Below are positions 26,101 through 38,390 of a DNA stretch of 64,000 nt, one piece after another. Position 1 is the stretch's first letter; each line of letters begins with the position of its first letter. Source of the stretch: Utricularia gibba (taxonomy: Eukaryota > Streptophyta > Magnoliopsida > Lamiales > Lentibulariaceae); the NCBI GenBank assembly GCA_002189035.1, contig CM007992.1, forward strand, positions 1,860,001 through 1,924,000, written 5' to 3'. The translations under genes and the position numbers were made by a program. The notes under the pieces are model-generated. The model did no database searches. It was given only the letters and a program-made list of their open reading frames with translations, and had not been told where the DNA came from.

Positions 26101-26614
26101 ACTTGACTGACTTTGGGATCGCAAAACTGTTAGGGGACACGGATGGCATAGTGCAAACTCACACATTTGCAACCTTGGGATACATGGCATCAGGTTAGTT
26201 CTCCCTTCTATGCTATATGCAATCTCTCTGAGGCTTCTCAGTCCTTCCCTTTCTATCACAGAGTACGGTTCAAGTGGCTTGGTGTCAACAAGATGCGACG
26301 TATATAGCTTTGGCATACTCTTAATGGAAGTTTTCATCGGAAAAAGACCTTGTGATGCAGAATTTGTAGAGAATGATTTAAGCTTGAGAGATTTGGTAAA
26401 AGAGTCCATATCTGATGGAGTTTTGCACATTGTGGATCCAAGATTATTAAACCCAGATGATGCATACGTATCCATGAAGTTAAACTGCTTGTCATCTGTG
26501 ATGGAGTTGTCATTGAACTGTTCAGTGGAAAATCCAGCTGAAAGAATCACCATGAAGGATGTCATTACTTCTCTGAAAACTATATCACACGAGCTCTCCA
26601 GAACGACTTTGTAA
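23118..26614 (+). CDS. LRR receptor-like kinase, subfamily XII type, copy C (one frameshift)
   Basis: Same architecture as copy A: signal peptide from the ATG at 23118 (MVPRSVFLQLLVCIFLACSS), LRR cap with CTWTGVTC, about twenty LRRs, transmembrane helix near 25500-25570, and a non-RD kinase (His-Cys-Asp at 26049-26057). Exons: 23118-24087, 24179-26193, 26262-26614, with GT-AG introns at the same places as A. I chose the internal Met because upstream in-frame sequence comes from the MITE. One G is missing in the run at 24798-24800 (TTGGG against TTGGGG in A), giving a premature stop soon after. Counting it, the exons total 3339 bases, about 1112 residues. The APE motif reads Ala-Ser-Glu (Ser codon 26190-26192), a change at a structurally important site of the activation segment. 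Function may be impaired even if the frame is intact. Confidence 0.85.
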
Positions 26615-26689
26615 GACAAGAGCTCCCCGTTGAGAAGAAAATATTTTGCTTCCTAGTCATGAGTATAGCACACACACAAGTAGACTCAT

Positions 26690-27364
26690 CCTAAATGCTT
26701 ATGGGATTTGGCCTTCTAAGCCATTTTCATTTTTTTATAGTTAAAATGATAAATTAAGATTCCTAGAAAAACACATTTAATTCGTTGCTTACAGAAGTAG
26801 AATATAAAATTCTTATTTTAAAAAATAATTTATGAATGCAGAATAAATCTTATTCTTATATGTTTTTTGTTTCCTATTTTAATTTATTTTTATTATTATG
26901 CAGTCAAATAATTTAGTTGCAGAAATCTTTTTCAAAAAAATAACACTGAAAATAAAAATTATACCCCATTGACAAAAAAAAAAAAACAAAAACAGTATAA
27001 TGAAAAATGGTTGAATGTAAACACTAATCCACGTGCTTAGACTCAATTGCTACTGTCACTTTATATCATATACATTAAGATAAATATATTATATATATAT
27101 ATATATAATGATCATTTTTCTTGTATCTTCAATGACATATGATTAATTTTCTACGAAGCTCAGCAAATAACTGATGCCAACACATAACTGAAGACAACTG
27201 AATAAAATATCTTGTAAAACCAATTTTAGTGGTTTATATGTGCATGAGTATATTAATATATATGATTAATTTATTTTTTCAATTTTTTTTCAATGAATAA
27301 ATGACTTAACCTTATAAATCATATTGCTCTTTGGATGATTCAGATTTTCAGGATGTGATATGAA
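26690..27364. repeat. Cluster-specific 3' spacer repeat (copy 3) and AT-rich spacer
   Basis: Homologous to the spacers after the orphan tail and after copy A, followed by the far-upstream region shared with copy A (around 11860-12140). An AT microsatellite lies at about 27088-27107. It shows that gene plus spacer plus promoter were duplicated together. Confidence 0.7.
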
Positions 27365-27608
27365 CGAGTATAAAGTCAAAGTCTCCCACTTTCTCAAAAC
27401 GGAGGAATTTTCCACTGCACCCACATTGCACTAAGTTTGATTCCCACATGAACTAACACACAGCGGAAAAGACGAAGAAGAAGAAGAAGACAGCACAGCC
27501 ATGCTGGATTTTTTACTGTGTTTTCTAGAAATATGTATAAAGCGAGCGGTCTTACTAATCTAAGCCCCACTACCTGGTAGTGATCACCATTTGAGTTGTC
27601 CGGAGGAA
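27365..27608 (+). promoter_or_regulatory. Promoter region of copy D (W-box core and TATA box)
   Basis: AGTCAA at 27374-27379 (TTGACT on the minus strand) and TATAAAG at 27536-27542, 73 bases before the start codon, the same distance as in copy A. A short GAA tract lies at about 27474-27487. Confidence 0.55.
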
Positions 27609-30600
27609 ATGGTACCAAGATCATTTTTCCTGCAGTTGCTTGTGTGTATTTTTCTTGCTTGTTCAAGCAGGGGCTACTTGGATTTGAGCACCGATGCGGC
27701 GGCTCTTCTGGCCTTGAAGTCCCGGTTACTTGGTGACTCTGCTTCACTCAACTGGTCTGCCACTGCTGGTGCTTCCTCTGTGTGCACTTGGACAGGGGTT
27801 ACCTGTGGTTCTCGTCATCGAAGAGTTTCTGGTTTGAATCTTTCACGAATGGGGCTGCATGGGAGTTTACCCCCGGAAATGGGGAATCTCACGTTCCTCG
27901 TCTCTTTGAACATGTCGGGAAACCATTTGAGCGGTAATCTCCCACCGGAATGGTCTGGATTGCGAAGACTGAAGTTCTTGGACTTGAGCGTGAATGATCT
28001 GAGCGGCGAGTTTCCTCCATGGGTGGGATCCTTGAGTGAGCTCCGAAAGTTCCGTCTCGATAACAACTCCTTCAGTGGCTCCCTGCCTCAATCTATAGGC
28101 AACGCATCGAAGCTTGAGACAATTGTGTTGTATTTCAACGAGATAGAGGGCGCAATACCCACATCAGTTTTCAACTTATCCAACTTATTGCTTCTCGGCC
28201 TTGGGTCTAATCATTTTTCCGGCAGCATCCCCTCACATCCCTGCTCTGGGATTCCGAAGATCAAATTTATGATACTGAATGACATCATGTTGGAAGGACA
28301 GATACCTTCCAACCTTTCGGCGTGTGCACACTTACAGATGCTCGATTTGTCAACGAATAGGCTGAGTGGCACCATTCCCGAAGGCATGAGCTCCTCATCT
28401 GCGCAGCTTACGCAGATCTACTTAGCTCAAAACAGACTTGTTGGTGAGATCCCCAAAGCGATAGGGGAATGGAGGGCTCTGGAGGTTTTGAATGCACAGG
28501 AGAATAACATAGCAGGAAGCATTCCTTCGTCATTCTCTAATTTGACCAATTTACAGAGGATGGAGATTGCAGACAATAATCTCACAGGTGCCCAAAAGAC
28601 GCTCCAAAACCAACATTCAGAGTACATCTCTTTGTCATTTCATTCATTTCCATTGTTGTTTGATGTGTGTGTATCTCCAGGCACAATCCCACATGAGTTG
28701 GGAGGACTTGGTAAACTGCGGATATTTGTTGCAAGTAACAATAACTTGATGGGAGAAATGCCAAGTCGTATCTTGAACATTACAGCTCTTGAGGTCCTTT
28801 CCATTGATCGAAATCAAATTAATGGGAAACTCCCTGGGGACTTTTGTCTTGGGCTTCCTAATCTGGCGGAGCTTTACTTGGGTGTTAATGAATTATCTGG
28901 GGAGCTTCCGCTATCCATTTCCAACTGCTCCAGTCTCCAGATTCTGGATGTTCCTTATAATCATTTTGGGGGATTATCCCAAGCACGATGGGAGAGATGA
29001 GACTGCTAACAGTAGCAAACTTTGAAGGCAATAATTTTACTGGTTTAAGCTTTCTTGCTCCACTTGCAAACTGTGAAAATCTTGGTGTGTTAACACTATC
29101 ACGTAATCCTCTCATGGCAGCACTCCCAAACGCAGTGGGTAACTTATCTACTTCGTTTCAGCAGTTTGAATGCTTCGACTGCGGTCTCCATGGACCTATT
29201 CCGGTGGAGTTTGGGAATCTTACTAGTTTGCTCCAGTTAAATCTGAAACACAATAACTTGACAGGATCCATTCCCACCACGTTGGAAAAGCTTCAAAATC
29301 TTCAAACATTGGATCTGAGCGAAAACAGCATAAGTGGTTTCATACCAAATAGTCTCTGCGTCTTGGAGAATATGGGCTTCATGTATCTTTATCAAAATCA
29401 CATTGGTGGCAGTATTCCCACATGCATTGGAAATCTCACAAGTCTGAGACAACTATCCGTCTGGGGCAATAAATTGGAATCTACGATACCATCAAGCTTG
29501 TGGCAACTCAGAGGTATTCTGGGGGTGGACTTATCTAGCAATCTCTTGACTGGTTCTCTTGCATCGGATGTCCGTAACTTACAGGAGGTGAACGTTATCG
29601 ATCTGTCGGAAAATCATTTTTCCGGTGATATTCCATCTTCCATTGGAGACATGCAAAAATTGACTCACTTTTCATTAGCATACAATGATTTTGTGGGCGT
29701 GATTCCAGAATCACTTGGCAGTATATTGAGTCTGGAAAGAGTGAATTTATCTCACAACCATCTTTCTGGGGGCATCCCAAGAGCTTTGGAGGGAGTTTCA
29801 AGCCTCGTCACCTTCGATGTCTCCTTCAACAATTTACGTGGGGAAATTCCAACAAAAGGCCCCTTTCAGAACTTCTCTTACGACTTCTTTGAATCGAATG
29901 AAGGGCTCTGTGGCAAACCTCTTACTCGATGCAAGGCCTTGAAACACATACCCCAAAAGAAAAAAATGATTCTTGCGCTTGCAGTATCATCTCTTTTCGT
30001 GATTGCTTTTGCTCTGTTCTTGATGTACATCTGGTGGTCGAGATTCAGAAGGAGCGATGGTGTTCGGGTCAAAAACAACCAGCCATTGGATGATATGCTT
30101 CACACTCGGATATCATACTACGATATTCTTAAAGCAACAGAGAATTTCAACGTTGAGCACTTGATAGGCACCGGAGCATTTGGGTCGGTCTATAAAGGGT
30201 TTTTCCCAACGAAGGGACTTTCGTAGTTAAAGTCTTCAACTTGCAAATGCAAGCGGCCCCAAGGAGCTTCGCCGTGGAATGTGAAGTACTGCGAAACCTT
30301 CGCCATAGAAACTTATGCAAAGTTGTAAGTGTTTGTTCTAATGAAGATTTCAAGGCAATCGTCTTGGAGTACATGCCAAACGGGAATCTTGATATGTGGC
30401 TCTATGCAGAAAACCAGTTCTTGAATATCAAGCAATGGTTTTCTATTATGTTTGACGTTGCTTGTGCGCTTGAGTATCTCCACTATGGCTATGCCACTCC
30501 CATTGCACATTGTGATCTAAAACCAAGTAACATACTTTTGGATGGGGATATGACTGCCCACTTGAGCGACTTCGGGATTGCAAAGCTGTTAGCAGAGACA

Positions 30601-31072
30601 ACGGATGGTGGCTTTGTTCAAACATCTACGTTTGCAACGTGGGGTTACATCGCACCAGGTGCATAAACATTCTGTATGTTTTCAATGCGTTCATATTGTG
30701 AATCAAAATGCACTTAGGATCAGCTTTTATGATGTAGAGTATGGATCTGAAGGTTTAGTTTCAACAAGGTGTGATGTGTTCAGCTTGGGGATAGTGCTCA
30801 TGGAGGTATTCACTGGAAGAAAACCCAATGACGACCAATTTACAGGAGATTTAACTTTGAGGAATTTTGTAAGGCAATCCATACCTGATGGAGTAACAGA
30901 GATAGCAGATCCAAGATTGCTGAACCAAGGAGATGTGGATTTGAGTGTGAAATTAGATTGCTTATCATCGTTGTTTGAGTTGGCCCTGAAGTGCTCCATG
31001 GAAAACCCACATGACAGAATGCAGATGAACGATGTAGCTGCCACCTTGAAGAAGATTTCAAATAAATTCTGA
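27609..31072 (+). CDS. LRR receptor-like kinase, subfamily XII type, copy D (divergent, two frameshifts)
   Basis: Signal peptide and first LRRs are almost identical to A and C. From about residue 80 onward the protein diverges, so this is an older branch with a conserved or gene-converted 5' end. Exons: 27609-28587, 28681-30658, 30738-31072. The first intron (93 bases) has no in-frame stop, so retention would add 31 residues. LRRs are followed by a membrane helix near 29970-30030 and a kinase with GTGAFGSV, a VVKV lysine segment, His-Cys-Asp (30508-30516, non-RD) and DFG. The activation segment ends Ala-Pro-Glu. One base is missing near the G-run 28968-28972 and one near 30208. Counting both, the exons total 3294 bases, about 1097 residues. 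Ligand unknown. Confidence 0.85.
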
Positions 31073-31109
31073 TCTAATCATCCTTTGATAAGGAAGGTGC
31101 TTGCTTTGA

Positions 31110-31115
31110 AATAAA
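31110..31115 (+). terminator. Polyadenylation signal of copy D
   Basis: AATAAA lies 38 bases after the stop codon, in a T- and A-rich context. Identified by motif and position only. Confidence 0.4.
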
Positions 31116-32284
31116 AAATTGTATTGCAGTGTTTTCCTTCTCATTTTTGTGCATGGACTTTTGTGTAGACAAATGTTACCCTTCGAAAAGACTGACCATA
31201 GTAATGAGGGTGATGATGATCCATGTACTTCTGTTAATTGCAGCCATCAAAGGAACAATTCTCAGAAACTTGAGGTTCCTCGCTATGTCCTTACAGCAGC
31301 AAAGGGGCATCATGGATACAAGTCTACTTCCACCCCCTGAAAACGACGATGTCCCATTCAACGGCTGAGCCACCACCAACAACCTGTGTGGCCTGATAAT
31401 GGAGAATGATCAGAGATACATTACCAATGAGAAGATTTTTGTGGCTGGTTTTGTATCTTGTTGATGCTCGGTAGACTTCAGTCCGTTCGAAAGGCCGGCA
31501 TTACTGTGTTTATCCAGCGCCACCATTCGGTCCCCTGCTTGGTTGCATAAATCCATCAAAAGTCTCATCCCTGCGGAGAGGATATTTGATGATGTCAAGC
31601 ACAATTCATTTCATAGCGACTGTCCAGTGCTCAGACATGCCCCAGAAATAATCTCAATGCATCGCAATTCAAAGATACAGCTTTTTCTTAGTTTCACTTC
31701 TACAGATTGCTACCAGCCCTTTACTTGTCACAACAGCAATTTGAGGACAACATATCTAATAGTGGAATCATATAGCAATTGATTCTATGCTGTTATTGGA
31801 TCGAGAATGGGAGTCCCCAAGAGCCATTTTTGCAGCAATATCCAAACTTAAAAGGTAAATGAAAACAAGAACAGAATCACATGCAGAAGGGCAAAAGCAT
31901 GCCGGATCATGGAAAGGCTGATTGTCAAGGAAGTCCTTAGCAGATTCGCAATAAACTATGGGGCTTGGCAACAGAATGATCACAAAATACACAGTGAGCA
32001 TCACCATTTTTCAGCATGAAAAGCCCTGGAGTATACCGACCAAGGGAAGCAAAGTTAACTTGAAAAAAAGGCACATGAAAAAAAAAAAAGAACTCACAAA
32101 CCATTAAACCCCACATACATTAGAACAAAAGGGTGTAAATTTATCAGATAAGCGAATGCAGAAGAATCTCAAAAAGCAAGATATTTGTCGGTTTCCTATG
32201 CCTATAACCGAAGAAAAGATAACTTCAAATGGCCCTCGACATACCAAAACCCCACGAAGTTAACACAGAAAAAGGGTGAAGGAA

Positions 32285-32295
32285 GGGGGGGGGGG
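32285..32295. repeat. Poly-G tract (11 bases)
   Basis: An uninterrupted G-run, rare in this AT-rich DNA and a likely site of length error or slippage. Confidence 0.85.
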
Positions 32296-32500
32296 CAACA
32301 ACCACACCTAGATATTTTGTGGACGAAGGTCTCTGACAGTACACCGCATTTTGCAGAAAGTAGAATCCTGGAATGAGCAATCTTCATGGGGCCGCTCCCT
32401 CCGGGGAAACATCTTTGGATCCTCCATCGGAAATCCGGCGATGTCTCCGAGACGGCATCCCTCCGGAACCCAATTTGTAACACAGTTCACGTGTGAGGCA

Positions 32501-32583
32501 CACTTGAATCCTTCAACTGTGCTTCACTGCAGACTGCACATCACTCTCTCAAGTCAACATGATGAGTCAATGTATGCTAGTCC
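32501..32583 (+). repeat. Dispersed repeat (copy 2 of 2)
   Basis: Partner of 16724-16800 in the same orientation, sharing the ATCACTCTCTCAA and GAGTCAATGT cores. Confidence 0.6.
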
Positions 32584-33869
32584 TGTTGGATGAGGAGTGA
32601 AAAACAGAAGAGAAGAACACAATGAGAAACCTCAAAACCAGAATAAGAGAAACGAAACAACACTTCTTAAGGAATCTGGCCTGAGGGGGTCTCACTAGTT
32701 CAAACTAGGTGAGGGTGAGAGTGAAGTAAGATTGAAAATGGAAGAGTAGTCCCTCACAATATCCAAGCTGCTAGTACGCTAACTGCCGCATTACATCCAT
32801 AGGCCTTCAATTGGTCTCGATAAGTTTGTGGCCGTAGGAACGCGACCAATAGGGAGAGGTCTTGGAACATCCTTCTTTCACCATAGGAGCGACTGAATTT
32901 GCTGAAGTCTACAACCAGGATGTCCCGCTCCTTTTACAAAATCTTGATAATTAATATTTGATTATAATTTTACTTTTATCTTTAGTATCAACTCATTGTT
33001 ATAGACTCTTGTTTTTTAGAATTTTTTGAATAAAAGATCCTCAATACCTAGATATGCGTTCATGTATGTTTACTGTCATTGATTATTTGCATTCATGACT
33101 TAACTCTTGGAATTAAAGGAATGATGTTGCTAGCAAGAGAACAAAATTTATTGTATACTCTTGTGTGGCACTTAACTCAGTGAAAGAAAGCATATTTGTT
33201 TTGGGAAAAAAAGATTTAAAAAATTTCCCGTGAATAAATAAAATCCAAATCATGAGTATGACCTGCATATCTGAGTTGTGGATGGCATAAGAAGTACTCA
33301 TTGCAGCTGCCACATTAAGTTAAAGAATTGCATGACAAAAAAATATCACATCAAGGTAGAGAAAGTAGATGTTTCTTTTGAAAATTTCTGGTGAATAAAT
33401 AAAATCCTTACTTTCTGATTTTTTGGGAGGAGAAATTCCATTTTATTATCGATTTTCATTTTGTAATGGTTATTTGTCGCTACAACTTTGGTTTTTGAGT
33501 TGGGAAACTTTTCATTTTATGTTTCATTAATGAAGGCTGTCTTTCGCTTGGTATTAATTTTAGGTTTCACATATTTTACATATATATGTTGTAGTCCTTT
33601 TGCAATGTGTTCTTATTAGGATTTATGAGCACTTAGGCACTATTGGTGTATTTTATTTAGAATTAAGCTGACAAGTAAAAAGTCTTATCCTTCTGATTTG
33701 AGAAAAATATTGATTTATTTGTACTTAGGATATTTCATTGATAGATAGGTATTGAACTCATATTTGGGTCATTTGGATAGTGACAACATTCCAATACATG
33801 TGCAAAATTTTAAAGGTAATCAACGTCAATTACTCTTATCTTCTTAATTGTACATGAAGGAGCAATATA

Positions 33870-34985
33870 AGGTAATTTCTATGATTTCCTGCATGACAGT
33901 GAATAAAAAGGTATGTTATTCCTTCTTTGCATAACTGATTATCTAAAAGAATCAAAGAGATACAAGGTTACAATGACAATTATCGGAAAAGACTCCAACC
34001 CAAAAAAAATATCCATTTTTAGCTAAGCTTTTTTTTTTTCCTAAAAATCAATTTTTCTGTGATTGATATTTATACTATGTTTTCATGATGTTTACATTTA
34101 GTTTTTAAAAAATTTGTTAAACAAAGGACATCCATGAGATTCTCCCAAGCACAACAGGAATTGATGTGGCAATTTTGGTAATTAGAAATAGCAACATTTC
34201 AAATATCCTTTGTACTGCTAATGTTGATTTCTAGTGATTGATTTACAATGTCTGAAATTTTTCAATTAATTAAAAGTAAAAAAATAATAGATATCGTACA
34301 CTAGAGTTTGTGGTGCTGAGAATTTTTTTATCTATCCTTTGACAAAGCAAATAACAGAAACCATATACTAGAGTTTGCGTCTAGGGACTGAAAGCATTGG
34401 AGAAGAAATATAAAAATTCCCAACAGCTCAAATTCAGGCTGCCTGAGATACGACTTTCAAAAGCGACGTTTGCCGGATATAAAAATTACCAGTATCTAAA
34501 ATGGGTGTATGATGAATTTAGTAATCTGACACAATTCGTAAGTTTGATAATTAAATACATGAAAAAGAAATATAAAATTAATAAAAATAATATGAAATAG
34601 TGGATAGTAAGAATATAAATTTATATCCTATTTCTCAAACTCTCCCTAGCCTTTGCCCCATTTCCCTTTTTAACTCAATCCCCAGCACAAGCAGAGGGCA
34701 AAAGACACCGCAATTAGCCACCAAAGCGGACATAGTTTCCCGGCATAATTTTTTGATTGGTATTTAGGTTCCATTCGAAATACTTTTTTTACTTTATATT
34801 CTCATTTTCTTAAGAATAAGAATGAGTTTTTAATGGAATATAAAATATGTAATAATAATGATATAAATGAGAATATAAAATGAGTTGTAAGATAAAGAAT
34901 CATGACTATTAAGCATATCAAGTAATAAGGACTAACTACCCGTTGGATGACTATGAATTGATTGTTTCACTGTAAATTGTTCCAC
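33870..34985 (+). repeat. Dispersed duplication, copy 1
   Basis: It aligns in the same order and orientation with 55888-58262. Shared landmarks are AAGGTATGTTATTCCTT, CAAAGAGATACAAGGTTACA, GACATCCATGAG, ACTGCTAATGTTGATTT, CTAAAATGGGTGTATGATG and ATAATAAGGACT-like sequence. This copy lacks the two insertions present in the other. Its origin (gene flank or transposon) is not clear. Confidence 0.75.
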
Positions 34986-34989
34986 TCAT

Positions 34990-37700
34990 GAAGTGGCTAG
35001 TATCATATGAAGAACGTTCAAATATAAGTTAATAAAAAGAACTAAATGAAGACATTATTGCTTTTGATTTCAATTAGAAAGATCCTAGAAATACTGACCA
35101 AAGGTGAACAAAACTACCATGTAAATAGAAAAAGTAGACATACTTTTAAAGTATATCAAAAGAGAAATATAAACTTAATATAAAAAAACAACTAACACCA
35201 TGGAAAGATAGAAGTCACAAAAAAAAAAAAAATACAAATGATAAGAAAACAGAAACACTCACCAGTTAGTTATAAGCCTAATCATGAGTAGATCCCAGAG
35301 TTATAATGTAATTTTTTAATTTTTTTTCGAATTTTTTGTTTTCTCTAGGAATATTTTAAGCTATTTGTTAACTTATAAAATGATTTTTTTTAAAATTATT
35401 TTTTATTTTGGTAATTGAAAAGGTTTTTTAAAAAAATGGACCGTGTGGTAAATCACATGACCCATTCTTCTACTAATAAAAAAATAAAGCACTCGTGTGG
35501 TAACTGAATGTAGGGCCTATGGTCCCTTTAATAATTCAACATATTTGCTTACAATTATTTGGAAGGAATGAAATTGTGTTCAAGAGTCACTAACAAAATC
35601 ACAAGTACAATTCACCTGAGTAAACACAAAAACTCTCAAGCATCCATTGAAGTGACATCTCACTTCCTTAAGAGATGACTGAGTGTGTAACATGTGATTC
35701 TTGCGCTATGTAAGATGATCAACATTGTATTTGGTAAACGAGGATATTCTCATCGCCCTCATTGATTAGTTTAGTCGATTCTAAAACCTCAACACAATTT
35801 GCAACACTTAATTGGTCTTTAAAGTTAACGTGATGCATGTTAGCAATAGCAATCTGTTTCGTGGACTTTGCAATCAAGTCATTATTACTACAATGCCCTG
35901 GTATCCACTTTTTAGAATGTTTCAATATTTTTGATTCTTCAATTATTACTAGGGAGCTTTTATCAGACAGAGGTGTACAAAGTTTTCAATGGAAGGGATA
36001 AAATCATTCATGCACTTTGTGTTGCCTTCAAATATTTGTTTAGAATCATCGTTCATTTATTGAGGTAGTATGTTAGAACTTGGGAGTATAACTATGTTGA
36101 TCATATGATAATATTCTACCGAACACTCCTATTGAAGGGTGTGAAGCATCTTAAAATTTCTTGGCATCTGAATTCTCTTATAATACAGATACATGTGTAC
36201 ATCATTAAATTAAGATGCAATACTCAAATCATCTCATTTTAACCTAAAAATATTAACTAATAGACTACTTCTATCGTAAATCCCATTAATCATCTTTTGC
36301 CATGATCATAACTTTGTTAGATTCAACCCACAACAATCCACTTCTTCAAATGAGACTACACTGTCCACAACCCTCGAAGTTCTAGCCATTTGTTCTTTAT
36401 TTGTTGTATTATATATTCACAACTTATTTGCTAATTGAACTCGGTAAGATGATAATTTGATCCAGTCTTGTTCAAAGACTTTGTAGGATGATTCCCAATG
36501 GATCATTTAATCTTGATACACCTCTAACAGTATTAGTATCCATCCTTGAATTTTTCTGTGTGCAATTTTGTTGTTCATTACAAATTTTTGGTATTTTTTT
36601 TTATCTATGTCCATGATGTTCCTAAATTTGGAAATAAAGACACAAGTAAATGAGATCAAACTCAGATAAAATTTATGACATAATTCAAGCAAGTGACATT
36701 ATGTGGAAAATGTAGGAAAGTTTAATTTAAAACTAAGCTTAATCTTCACATAACGTATATACAAAATTGACAAAATCAATCATTCCCCCACATTCTACAT
36801 ATTTTCATAGGTTAGTGAAATCAGTTAATTCATAAGAAACAACAAAAGAATTAGAAGTATATCAAATCCGTAGCATGTTGAATATTAAAAAAAAATGACT
36901 TATTTTCTCATATCAGATACAAATCTATGCGCACCAAATAGGAGTGTGAGGTAGCTTATGGATTATGGAATAAATCTAAAAACTTATCGATGATGATCAA
37001 ATTCAGCGAGTTAAAATCGAGATAGCTATGATGATCGTGAAATTTAACTTATATTGAGAATTAGATTTTTGAAAAAAAATTAGGTGATTTTTGGGAATAT
37101 TTTTGTAAAATATATTATGAAAATGCATTTCAAAAAATGAGAAAATGGAATATCTAATCTTTTTTGAAGGAATATATTTTTTTAGAATGATAATTTGCAT
37201 TATGTGACAATGAAGATTAAAAAAAATATATTTTTTATTTTTTCACTTTCTCATTCTATAATGAGAATGTAAAAAATATGTATGTAGAACATGCTCTCAA
37301 ATTGCTAGAGCATTCGGTTCTATTTTTTGAAATGGTATCTTACATGTGTCTTTAGTTCAAGAGAGATCTTAGCATCTATGAAATTCCAAATTAAATTTAT
37401 AATGAAGGAAAGCACTTGGAAGAGAAATGAAAACCACATGCTTTAATAAATATGACCAGTGAGGTGATTCATGAGAAGGGAAGCAGAGGAAAAATCAATG
37501 CTCATGGTGACCTCCTACTATGATACCATGAGAAAAACATTGGATAGATCACCGTCATCAACATGTTAAATTCAGCTTTATAATATAATGGTTCAACAAT
37601 AAACACTATTTAGATGTCGCAAGTTGATACATATGCTAAATGGTGATTGATCATCCAAACATTGGGCAAGTAAAGTGCTAACTACCATGAAACTATTTTG
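34990..37700. other. AT-rich intergenic sequence
   Basis: Short chance frames only. A minus-strand frame at 35719-35925 is unlike random sequence in composition but matches no family I can defend. Several short AT-rich inverted segments with ATTCTCATT are present near 37100-37280. Confidence 0.4.
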
Positions 37701-38390
37701 CACGACATAGAGGGATTCATCTAGTGCTTGGATCAATGTACAAATCAGACTTTATTGATGGAATGTTACACGAATTGATTCAAAGTACAATTTATAGCCC
37801 CCAAAATGATTGCATTATGACTCCCTTGCTATTGAAATTAAATCTCAAAAAGATTTAGTGGGCAATGTTACTGGTGTGAATAGTGTGCGATGTTTGTGGA
37901 ATGCTCTTGAAAGTCATTATGCCCAAATGAATTTGAATATGTTCTATTAAGTGTAATATCATAAGCAATGCCATGTTTGTTGAATATTACATACAGTTAA
38001 ATGCTTTTTTGAGTGACCTAGAGATGTTAGCACTAGAAGTACATTACATAGACTTTAGGCACATTATTTCATGCAATGATATATATGAAGCTATATGAAA
38101 TTGTCTCAATTCTTGTGAAGATTGAATGAGAAATATGGAACTACAAAGAAATCAGATTGACCAAAACTCCGTTAATCAATAAGGCATATTCTATCTTGCT
38201 TAATGTGGGGTTGATTGAAAATGCAGGCGAAACAACATTTTTAGAAAATGATCCATAAATGTGAGTCACCATGTTGAGGGAAAGAAGATGTTTCAGCATT
38301 TGGGGCTATGAACTAAAATGAAAAATAAAAAAAATCCTGGTTCGATGGCGATTGTAAGAAAGCTAGTCATTTAAGGGGAGAATTACTATC
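37700..38390 (+). pseudogene. Ty1/copia gag remnant
   Basis: Across several frames there are copia gag signatures: a W-NALESHYAQ-NLNM stretch near 37895-37940, VEYYIQLNAF near 37978-38010, and a vestigial zinc knuckle reading DCKKASHL near 38348-38372. Stops and frameshifts are frequent. No LTR or primer-binding site was found. Confidence 0.55.

Larger units (their letters stand above)
31116..33860. other. Intergenic sequence after the cluster, no gene recognised
   Basis: The stretch 31190-32620 is less AT-rich than its surroundings and has open frames on both strands (for example minus 31410-31604 and minus 32202-32483). It may be fragments of an old gene, but I recognise no domain. From 32940 it is AT-rich. 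A run of 11 G lies at 32285-32295. Confidence 0.4.

Noticed and set aside
30241-30666. Separate kinase gene starting at MQMQ
   Set aside because: It is the frame-shifted continuation of copy D's kinase, not an independent gene.
35719-35925. Minus-strand frame with a possible copia protease (CSNN) or Myb/SANT-like segment
   Set aside because: Neither match is strong enough to separate from chance, and no neighbouring domain supports it.
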